From Lytechinus pictus (Eukaryota; Echinodermata; Echinoidea; Temnopleuroida; Toxopneustidae), in contig NC_087247.1 in the NCBI RefSeq assembly GCF_037042905.1, forward strand, positions 35,729,420 through 35,793,419: a DNA stretch of 64,000 bases, written 5' to 3'. Position 1 is the stretch's first letter. The number at the start of each line of letters is the position of its first letter. This document shows, in pieces, positions 1 to 10,700 of the stretch. Below the pieces are notes generated by a model, which saw only the letters and a program-made list of their open reading frames with translations, ran no database searches and was not told the DNA's origin. The position numbers were made by a program, and so were the translations under genes.

Positions 1-68
1 CAGTGTTATGCTTGTTGGATTTTTCTCTTTTTATTCAAATCAACTTTCTGTTGGGGTTGACTTGTCCT
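1..68. mobile_element. Right end of a TTAA-flanked foldback element (family D)
   Basis: These bases match the right arms of the complete family D copies at 13311-13903 and 33349-33938. They share the TTTTTCTCTTTTTATTCAAA block and the terminal GACTTGTCCT, followed by TTAA at 69-72. The rest of the element lies outside the window. No protein is encoded; a short open frame crossing this region is incidental. Confidence 0.75.
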
Positions 69-298
69 TTAATTATGGGTGGCAGAGGTAGATGTGCTGT
101 CTATAGCTGCAAGAATTACCACAGACCTCTATATCAATTCTACAACAAGCTACTTAAAATCCCATTTCATTACAGTTTTATGACCAGTGCAACTTTGTTT
201 AATTTTCGCGCACTGATGATGTCAGAGCTAGAATTAAGCGTGAAGTTAAAAACGGCGCATAAATATCCCTCTGCGCAAGATAACATATCGAGATAAAA

Positions 299-868
299 GG
301 TATTCTGAAAATTCTCTTATCTTTGCGTTCTGTTAACTTCCTTGCAAAATACAAGAAAATTTACAAGAGGTAGGGGGCTATTGTAACTTATTGTTGCATG
401 CGATTTTTGTCCGTCTGCAATAATTATTTCTTGCTGCATCTCGCAAGATCATCATGTTTTACCAAAGGAGACATTCCAAAGACAATATAACGACAGATTG
501 GTAGACTTTTCGGTAATTAAAAATTGGTGTTCGAGACAAATCTTTTCAGAGAAAATATGTCTTTGAGAAGAGCCACGTGTATTTTTAGCACAGAAGCGCA
601 CAAGCATAAGCGTCGGGGGCGCAAGGAAATTACACCGCATATCAACAATGCGCTTCATTATTTTTCAGAAGAGACGCTTCTATTGGTTGACCTAAGCATA
701 TAACAAGCTTAATGATTGGTTGATGATGAAATATTGGGCGTGTCAGAGATAAAATAGGGGACGTCCTTAAAGAAATAAGACAATTTTCAGAATACCAATT
801 TAAGAGAATTTTAGCGAGCTGTTATCTTGCTGACTTACAAGAAAAGTTAAGACAACTTTCAGAATACC
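299..868. mobile_element. MITE-like element with GGTATTCTGAAA termini
   Basis: The left end GGTATTCTGAAAATTCTC is mirrored at the right by TTTCAGAATACC. A second inverted copy of the terminus sits just inside the right end at about 783-807. The interior is non-coding, so this is a non-autonomous DNA element of about 570 bp. I found no convincing target duplication, so the superfamily is unassigned. It abuts the tandem array starting at 869. Confidence 0.55.
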
Positions 869-1345
869 ATCCCAGGAAGCCTATTGATTTTGAGGTCAAA
901 AGGTCAAAGGTCGAGGTCACAGTGACATGTTTTCATCTTACCCTTCTGCAGTCCTTGGAAACGTGATAACTTCAGTTTAACTTAACATAGGCTCATATAA
1001 TTTGGTGTGTATGATACTAGCATGGATCCCAGGAAGACTATTGATTTTGAGGTCCAAAGGTCAAGGTCACTGATATTTTCATCTTACCCTTCTGCAGTCT
1101 TTGTAAACGCGATAACTTCAGTTTAACCTAACCTAGGCACATATAATTTGGTGTGTATGATACTAGCTTGGATCACAGGAAGCCTATTGATTTTGAGGTC
1201 CTAAGGTCAAAGGTCAAGGTCACAGTGACATATTTTCATCTTACCCTTCTGCAGTCCTTGTAAACGCGATAACTTCAGTTTAACTTAACCTAGGCTCATA
1301 TAATTTGGTGTGTTATATACTAGCATAGATCCCAGCAATTCTATT
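869..1345. repeat. Tandem repeat, about 150 bp unit, 3+ copies
   Basis: Units begin ATCCCAGGAAGCCTATTGAT near 869, 1026, 1173 and 1329, and contain TTTTGAGGTC, a shared TTTTCATCTTACCCTTCTGC block and ATATAATTTGGTGTGTATGA. One copy has an exact AGGTCAAAGGTCA at 1204-1216 and another a one-mismatch version at 901-913. The array is non-coding. Its last unit decays before the first visible ACTR8 exon. Confidence 0.8.
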
Positions 1346-1590
1346 GATTTTAAGGTAAGAAGGTCAAAGGTGAAGTCGCCACCTTCCACTTCTCTTGCTT
1401 GACCATTAACTCCATTTTCCGCGTTACAGGCGGGCGTATTATGTGCTCGCTGTAGCGACACACTTGTTTTATATTCTTGAAGCTTATGTTCGTATATTTG
1501 TAAACTTCCATTAAGTTATTAACTTTATGACCAACTTTTATGAACATTTGTTTTATATGTAATTATTTTTGTTTTACCAATCTATCTCAG

Positions 1591-1761
1591 CCACTTCACC
1601 AGAGTTCAGTGATTGTGATCCACCCTGGTTCTTATTGGCTTCGTATTGGACGTGCCTCGGATCCTTATCCAGTAGCAGTACCACAAGTGATTGCTAGACG
1701 TAATCATGGTATGGAGAAAGACAGATTTGAAGAAAAGCTTCTTCACAGGAATGGGATTGGT
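1591..1761 (+). CDS. ACTR8: ACTR8 first visible coding exon
   Basis: It encodes visible residues 1-57 and opens with PLHQSSVIVIHPGSYWLRIG, which aligns with the ARP8 N-terminal nucleotide-fold strand. The acceptor is a pyrimidine tract ending TATCTCAG; the donor is GTAAGT at 1762. It is in phase 0 at both ends. The frame continues upstream without a credible start, so this is an internal exon. Confidence 0.95.
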
Positions 1762-4700
1762 GTAAGTGAATCTGAAACATGTTTTTTGTGAGATATCTCG
1801 GGATATATTCTGGTCTTCACTTGGATGTTTGTTTCATGCACTCTGCAAATTTTATATCAAGTGTTTTGAGGGGAAAAAAGAAAATCCAAATTATCAAATT
1901 TATTTTTGAAAAAAAAAAAAGAAAAGAGGGAGGTCTAACCTGACAGCAATTTGGCTTTAAAAATAAAATGTAGAAAAAATGAAAGATACCTATGGATACA
2001 GTTATGATGAAAATCGGTCACTTCATAGGTTAGGTAGTAATTCATCACTATATTTAACATTCAAATTATTTAAAAAAAAGGAATGAATTCAAACATCTAT
2101 GAAAAAGACATATCTGAGTAAACAGAACAAGCAGGCAAAATGGCATACAATACATTACTATGATTATAAAAAAAAAAATCAGTTGAGAAAGGAGGGACAG
2201 GGGATAAATGAAGGAGTTGATACATTCAGAGGTGAAATAAAAAAGGAGCTCTGAGAGAGAAAGAGAGAGAGAGAATATAAGACAACATGTGACTTTCAAG
2301 GCAATGTTCCCAGCATACTTTTTACAGCATTTTTCCCCATATACAGTATTTTCCCCACATACAAGTATTTTCCCCCTCAAATTTTCTAATACCTCATAAA
2401 TAGGCTATTTACTGCACTGAGTAATATTTTTTGAGTCCTCATAGACCCTCAAAAAATTCAGTAAAACTCCCAATTTGTTATTCGTTTTTTTTTCTCATAG
2501 GAGAATGCATTAGACTGTGTGGCTGATTAAATATACAGTTTGTGACTCTCTACCCCAATACCAGCAATTGGTCACCCAAGATTATTTCTCTAAGATCTCT
2601 CTTAAGTGTGAAATGCAGATCCTTATGTCATGTTCTCTAACTTGAATAAAAGTAAAACTAATTTTTTAGGGTTCATGATGACTCAAAATACATTATTCAC
2701 AGAAGATTTATGGTGTCTGATGATTATTGAATGCATATAGATTTTCATTATTAATCAGTTTACGGGATTTGTATCACTTTGACATGAGGGAGCTACTCCT
2801 ACATAACTTGACAAAATTAAAATAAGGTTAGCTTTGGGGTGATGAAAATTATGAAACAGAGGTAAAATTGTTAGATTGTTTAATTTTTTGAAGCATATAA
2901 TTTCACATTTCCAAAAGAATAGTGTCACTTGAACCCTGACCAGGGAATTGTGCCAATCCTAATAATTGTTCTCTCAAATAATAACTTTTGATTGTCATTT
3001 GTTAAATATTTTTGTCATAAAGAGAGAGTAAAATTGTTATTGTACCTTCTGAAAGTGTTAACATTTTAAAATTTACTTGAATGCACACACCTCCCAAGTA
3101 CTAGTATTATGTACATAGAGCAATTTTCATGAACTTCATATGCATTGTTGGATCACTGCTATACCTAATGTATCAATAATTTTCATTTATCGAGTAGTTC
3201 TTTAAAAAAAAAATAATAATTCACATATTTTTGCCAGTAATATATGACATTTTGATTTATTTGATTCAAGATCAAAAGAAGCATGTAAAGTCAAGTAGAA
3301 CCACAACATGACCGTCAAGTTGGGTGTATATATATGCAATTTTTTTGCTAAAAGTTGTAGTATAGGGTGTCTACTTCAAGAATCTGACGGGCACCCTCGG
3401 GCATTTTCTTAAATTGACGTCATAGGCCACGCCCACTTTTTACATACCTCTTAAATATGACTTTCATATTTTACGAAATAAACTTGTCATGTTAAGTATC
3501 AAATTAAAGCTAATGAAAAAATCAAATGCACAAATATGGATCACTGGGCATTTAAATCACGCATATTGAAGTTAAAGGTCAGTTAAGGTCATAAAAGGTC
3601 AAGTTGGGTCAGAAATGTAAGCAATACAACACATAATGCGGTCTATCTCATGTTTGGAATACAAACAAGTTTGGCATTGTATGTATTCTTTGCTGATAGT
3701 TATGTTGAGGATGTGTATATGTAGAATCTGACAGGGGCTACTTTGGGGCACAGGGGCAATGCCATTTTCTGATGTCATAAACCACACCATCCTTTCTTAC
3801 ATTCCTCTTGTTACTCTTCTATTGTGCGGAATCAACATATATCATAATTATGTGGGATATCAAATTATAGCAAATGCTAAATCAAATCCATATATGTGAA
3901 TCACAAGGCATTTAGAACGCATTCATGGCAATTAAAGGTCATTTAAGATCATGAAAGGTCAAATTAAGTCACAAATGTAAGCAATGCAACATATAATGAT
4001 AATGATAATCATGTTTGAAATATACATGTAAACAAGTTGGGCAATATATGTGTTTTGGGCTTTAGGTTATGAATCTGACAGGGGCTACATTGGTACTCTT
4101 GGGGCAACGTTATTTTCTGACGTCATAAACCACACCATCTTTTTCACATAGGTCAACCTTTTAATTATGATTTATCTCTTTAATAGTGTCATTGTCTAAT
4201 TCAGGGGTATGTCTGCAACATACATGTAACTTTCTTGTATGAAAATAGCTGATTAAATCTCATTTCTCTGCTGTAGCATTCTGGTAGCTCTGCTCTCAGA
4301 GAACAGGCATTGAAGATGGTGGAACAGGCAATATGGTCACGCAAAACATCGCAAGGACACAGGAGAGAAAGTGTTCACACATCAGAGGTAAGATTCATCC
4401 ATCGGCAATATTGGCCGACTATCGTAAAGTATAAGACATTTGTTGGTGACATTTGTCATAGTGTGATTAATATACTTGGAGGACTTCAATAGAAAGCCAA
4501 GTAAGATTTGCTGTAATAGACAAAAAAGGGTATTTGAAATTTTATAAATAATTATAAAGGATCTACATGTAAAAGGGTTGCTCTTCTGCATAACGTCAAA
4601 CATGATGTTGTGAAATTAAACCTATCAAGAGATGAAAGAATTTATTTCAAAACAAATTTTGGGGCTGTGCGTAGTTCAGAAGATCTTACCAAGTATGCAC

Positions 4701-7700
4701 ATCTTATACTTGAGAAAAATGAATTTTAGTCTTTCTTTCAATCTCTCCATGATATTCTACATTTATTTTGATGCCCAGGTTTTATTGACAAATTTTGACT
4801 AGTTGTACGTAATTATAAGCATATAGGATCTTCTTGTTTTAAATTGCAGTTATACAGGGCTCGACACTAGCGCCGGTCCGACGGTCCCAGACCGGTAAAA
4901 ATCACTGTCGGACCAGTAGATTTTCAGAAATAGCAAGATTTACTGGTCCGACATGACCAGTAAAAAATATCATTGTCGGGCCAGTAATTTTTCCAAAAAT
5001 AGCAAGATTTATGGGTCCGACATAAACAGTAATAAAAACTATTGTTGGGCCAGTAACTTTTTCAGAAATGGTCAAATTCGCTAGTCCAACATAAACATGA
5101 AAAATATTCCATGACTCAAATTGCGAACCATTTTCCTCCCGTTAAATTCTGGCATTCACATACAGAACACACACAGAATGAATCGCATGCAATTTTTGAT
5201 AGGGTAACATACAGTGTACACGTGGCTAGCCAGCCACACAGCCCACATGGTAAATTTCCTACTGGCTGCACGAACGAAGCTTGGCTAACCTCTGGCAGAA
5301 ATCTAATGAAAAGCTTTTATAATGTCCATATTTCCTAAAAATTTGCCAAAATTGGGGTAACTCTGTCATTTGTAAGCAGTAAAAGGAGAAATTTTCACTT
5401 CTGTTTTAGTTCAAAGAGATCGGGTTTCGAGTGATATCGTCTGAATACATGATAGCCCCACATACTAGTATGCATTTGTGTGTGTGTTGATACACTTGGT
5501 TTCTTTCGTAGCTAGTACTAGTATATTTTAATTGAGCCAAAAAGAAACTGATAATTTATTTATGATGATAGTTTTAGCTTTCTTCCATTGTTTTCTTTCA
5601 ATCTTTCTTTCCTTCTTTCTTTTCAATCTTTCTTTGTTTCTTCCCTCTCTTCTTTTACTGTCTTTCTTTTTTAATTTTCCCTTTTTCTTTGTCTTTTGTT
5701 CTTTCATTCTTTCTGTCCTGTTAATATTTTTCTCTATTTCTAATGCTCTTTCTTTTTCTTTCTTTTTTGATTTCCTTCTTTCTTTAATTCTTGAGTCCAT
5801 CCATCCTATCTTTATCTCTTCTTTCTTTCTTCATTTCCTTCCTTCTTTTCCCCTTTCTTTCCTTCACTCTTTGTTACTTTCTTTCTTTCCTCATTCCATC
5901 CATCCTTTCTTTACCCTTTCTTGTTTTTATTCCTTCTTTCAGCCCTTTCTCTCTTTCATTCCTTCCTTTCTTCTTTGTCTTTTGTTCTTTCTTTTTCCCC
6001 TTTGTTCCATCTACCCTTTTACCTTTTCTTTCTTCCTTTTATTTACTGCTTGCCTCCTTTCCTTTCTTTCTTTGAAGTTTGGTCTTTCTTTTTTGTTCTT
6101 CCTTTCATTTATTCTTTTACATTTTCTTTCTTTTTTTATATTGCTTGCTTGCTTCCTTCCTTCTTTAATCCTACCCAAAATTCTTTTTTCCTTCTATCAT
6201 TTTCCATTTTCTTGATTTCTTCCTTCTTTCAATCCTTTCTTTCTGTTTTCCTTCTTTCTATCTCTCCTTTTATCCTTTCTTTCTTTTTTTATTCCTTCTT
6301 TCCTTCTTTCTTTCATTACTTTGTCTTTTGTTCTTTCTTTCTATATTGCTTGCTTCATTTCTTTCCTTCTTTCTTTCATTCTTTTTTTCTTTTGTTCTTT
6401 CTTTCCTTCCTTTCCTTCTTTGTTTTTTTTTTCCTTCCTTCACATTTTTTCTTTACTTTTTTCTTCCTTCGTTTCTTTTATTCTTTCTTTTTTCCTTCTT
6501 TCCATCTCTCCTTTTACCCTTTCTTTCTTGTTTTATTGCTTCTTTCCTTCTTTCTTTTTCTTTTTTCATTACTTTCTGTCTTTTTTCTTTCTTTATTGCT
6601 TGCATCATTTCTTTCCTTCTTTTTTTTTCTTTCTTTCTTTCTTTCTTTCCTTCCTTTTTTTCTTTAGTTCTTTCTTTCTTATTTTTGTTCTTTCTTTCCT
6701 TCCTTTCCTTCTTTCTTTCTTTAGTTCTTTCTTTTTTTCCTTCCTTCACATCTATCCTTTCTTTACCTTTGCTTTTTTCTTCCTTCCTTTCTTTTATTCT
6801 TTCTTCCTTTCTTTCTTTTTGTCTTTCATTCATTCATTCCTTCATTTTTTTTTTTTGGGGGGGGGGTAACAAGAAAGGACAGCAAAATAAACTCACGCCT
6901 TTTTTTAATGTTTTCTTTATTTTTTGGGACCAGTAGATTTTAGGTTCGGACCAGTAAAAAATTGAAAAACTGGGTATCTACTGGTCCGACATGAATAGGT
7001 TGGACCAGTAGAAAAAAAGGGTTAGTGTGGAGCCCTGAGTTATATAAAAAACTTATGGGTTTAGATCTTAGATGCCAAAGTTGATTTTTTGGGGAAAACA
7101 GGAATGTTTGACAATATTTTACACTGGTTCCCCCCCCATTTTTATGGTCTCGTCTGCATAGCAGAGCTAGACTGTAGGCACCACTTATCCAATGCGGTGT
7201 CGTCAACAACGAAATCTTAACCAAGGTTAAGTCAGGGTGCGACATAAGCGCTTGCCCGATTGCCCGGGGCAAGTAACAGAGTCGGGCAAGTGCTTTGAAG
7301 CAAAGACAAAAACTGCTTGCCCGAATCGGGCAAGCAAAATTCTCCTATGGAAATTATATTTTAGAAAGATTCCCCATATTTCACCATCAAAATATAGAAA
7401 AGAAAAAGAGACAGAAAAAAAGCAATATCATTAAAGGAGAATGAAACCCTAGAAACCAGCTGAATCCATATAAAAGAGAAAAATCAAAGAAACATATTGT
7501 TGAAAGTTTGAGGAAGATTGAATGAATAATAAGAAAGTTATGAGCATTTGAATATTGAGATCACTAATGCCATGTAGATCCTCCCATTGGCAATGCGACC
7601 AAGATCTGTGATGTCGCACACGTACAACTCCCTCATTACTTTAGTACTTATTTCACTTATATTCTCACTTTTATAGAGTCTATCACAAGGTGAGGTGTTC

Positions 7701-10700
7701 TCTTTATGAGAGGACAAGTACAGAGGTTTCACAACATTATATCATTGATGAATCGTTTGTCATATGATTAGAATGAGCAAAAAGAGATGTTTTGGGGTAT
7801 ATTTTCAGTGTCCAAAACTGGACAACTCTCCCCTTTTGGACACTGAAAATGTACCCCAAAACATCTCTTTTTGCTCATTCTAATCATATGACAAACGATT
7901 CATCATTGATATAATGTTGTGAAACCTCTATACTTGTCCTCTCATAAAGAGAACACCTCACCTTGTGATAGACTCTATAAAAGTGAGAATATAAGTGAAA
8001 TAAGTACTAAAGTAATGAGGGAGTTGTACGTGTGTGACATCACAGATCTTGGTTGCATTGCCAATGGGAGGATCTACATGGCATTAGTGATCTCAATTTT
8101 CAAATGCTCATAACTTTCTTATCATTCATTCAATCTTCCTCAAACTTTCAACAATATGTTTCTTTGATTTTTCTCTTTGATATGGATTCAGCTGGTTTCA
8201 AGGGTTTCATTCTCCTTTAATTTCTTCTTTCAAAAAGTTTATAATTCGAATTGCAAAATTTGCGCCATTTTCTGCAATAAACACACAGCTCAGCGACGTA
8301 CACACACACACAGAATCAATGGCAGTCTAGCATACATAGCTAGCTAGCGCCTAGTCCACGCAGCCGATGCACGTAGTAAAGTTTCTACGGTGTACGGTGC
8401 TGCACGAACGAAGTTTGCTCTGGAAGAAATCTCCCACAGAACTGTCAAAATTCACATTTCTCACCAATGAAAATTCTTGTAATGTCCATATTTCCTAAAA
8501 ATTGGGGTAGCTCTGTCATTTGTAAGCAGTAAAAGGAGAAATTTTCACTTCTGTTATGCTTAAAAACGATCGGGTTTCGAATGATCGTCTGTATCGCACA
8601 CACTTGAAATACATTGTTTGACAGTCCCACATATGCATTTGTGTGTATGTTGATAAACGTGGTTTCTTTCGTAACTATTTTTTTTTGCCAAGGAAATTGA
8701 TAAATTTTCTTCTTTATTTATGACTGGATAGTTTGAGCTTTCTTCCTCTCTATATTCTTTCTTTCTGCCTATCTTTCCTTCTTTTGAATCTCTCTTTATT
8801 TCTTTAAATTTCCTTTCTTTTGTTCATTTTTTCTGTTACTATAGCTAGCTGTATGCTTTCTTTTTGTCATTCTTTTCTTTCTATCTTTTTTTCTTTCTTC
8901 CTTCCATCCAACCTTTGTTTACCTCTTTCTTTAATCCTTCCGTCCATCCATTCTTTACCTTTTCTTCCTGTCTTTTTTTCTTCCTTACTTTCTTCATCCC
9001 TTTTAGTCTTTCTTTTCTTTCTTTATTTCTTTCCTTCATTCCTAATTCCTTTCTTTTTGTCTTTCATTCTTTCTTTTTCCTTCCTTCCTTTCTTTCCTTC
9101 TTTCTTTCTTTCTGTTTTTCTTTATTTCTGTCTTTCGTACGTCTTTTGATCTTTCTTTTTTCAATCCATCCTTTCTTTTCTTCCCTATTTTTTCTTTCTG
9201 CCTTCCTTCATTTCTTTCAGTCTTTCGTTGTATCTTTCTTTTCTTTTTTTTTCCTTCCTTCCATCTATCCTTATACCTTTTCTTTCTTCCTATCTTCCTT
9301 CTTTCCTTTCTGTCATTTTCTTTCTTTCTCTTTTCCTTCCTTCCATCAATCCTTTACCTTTTCTTTTTCTCTTTTCTTTCTTCCTTTCTTTCTTTTTACC
9401 TTTTTTTTTTCTTTTTCTTTTTTTTTTGTCTTTTGTTCTTTTGATTTTTTTTTTCCATCCATCCTTCCTTTTCTTCCTTATTTTTTCTTTCTGCCTTCCT
9501 TCATTCCTTCCTTCATTTCTTTCTGTCTTTTGTTGTATCTTTCTTTTCCTTTTTTCTTTTTTTTCCTTCCTTCCATTTATCCTTATACCTTTTCTTTCTT
9601 CCTATCTTCCTTCTTTCCTTTCTCTCATTTTCTTTCTTTCCCTTTTCCTTCCTTTCTGTTTACCTTTTTTCTTTCTTGTTTTCCTTTTATTCATTCCTTT
9701 CTTCCTTCCTTTCTCTTCCTCTCATTTTTTTTGTATCTTTTTCTTTCTTTCTTTTTTCTTTCCATCCTTTCCCTTCTTTCTTCCTTTCTTTCTTTCCATC
9801 TTTCTCTTCCCCGCAGCCATTCTCTATCTCTCTCTTTATTTCTTTTTTCTTTCTTTTTTCCTTCCTTTGTTTCTTCGTCCTTTCTGTCTTTCTTCTTACT
9901 TTTTTTTCTTTCATTCTCTCCCCCTCTCTTCATTTTTTTTCTCTGGTTATTTTCAGTGATTTCCCCTTTTTCTATTGTGTGTCCTAGTCCCCTCCAAAAT
10001 ATATGGAAAATATACGAGATTAGGAAATTAATTAAAGAGCATATTTACCATTTATTTTGTCATGATGTTCAAGATAAAAATCATTAAAAAAAAGAAATAC
10101 AACTACAAGGTACATCAGTAGTCATGTTGAAAATGTATTTTTAAAGCCGTCAATGGTAATGTAAAACTATAAGGCTATAACTTGTTTTGAAGCAATAAAG
10201 GATTTTTTCGGGCAAGTGAAATCTATATTCGGGCAAGTATTTTCCAACTATTTGAAAATTTACTTGCCCGACTGGGCAAGTGCTTCAAAAAAGTTATGTA
10301 GCACCCTGTAAGTTCTTGAAATGTCATCATAATTTACAAAGTATATGGACCAAGTTCATCAAACTTGGACATAAGGGTAAATCAAGTATTACTGAACATT
10401 CTGCCTGAGTTTCAGCCTTTGAGGTCTCATGACCAAGGTAAAATGTCATTTAGGGTCAGTGAACTTATACAATGTTTGGGGACTCAACATCAAAATCTTA
10501 ACCTAATGTTAGGTTTTTGAAATGCCGTCATAACTTTGAAATAGATCATGAGACTTGGACATAAAGGTAATGGTGTATCACTAAATGTACTGCTTTGGTT
10601 TCAATTCACATGACTATTATAAGGTCAAATGTCATTTAGGGTCACTGAACTTTGGCCATGTGGTATATGTTGAATTATTATCATAACTGAAAGTTTATGG

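Larger units (their letters stand above)
7233..10308. mobile_element. Transposon B: CAGGGTGC-ended, non-autonomous, 3076 bp
   Basis: The ends CAGGGTGCGACATAAGC and inverted AAGTTATGTAGCACCCTG are flanked by TAAGT at 7228-7232 and 10309-10313. The host repeat reads through cleanly when the element and one TAAGT are removed. Subterminal CGGGCAAGT / ACTTGCCCGA motifs occur at least five times on the left and four on the right. It carries foldback element C, a block related to transposon A (about 8275-8700) and a second pyrimidine tract. No transposase is present. A hAT-like assignment is inference; the 5 bp duplication is shorter than the usual 8. Confidence 0.85.

Noticed and set aside
7538..8113. 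Two near-identical 64-residue open frames on opposite strands
   Set aside because: They are the two arms of foldback element C read in each direction; there is no codon bias and no homology that I recognise.
5532..10087. Long open frames rich in Phe, Ser and Leu (or Lys, Glu and Arg on the other strand)
   Set aside because: They lie wholly in CTTT/CCTT pyrimidine tracts, where stop codons are rare; several overlapping frames are open at once and no domain is visible.
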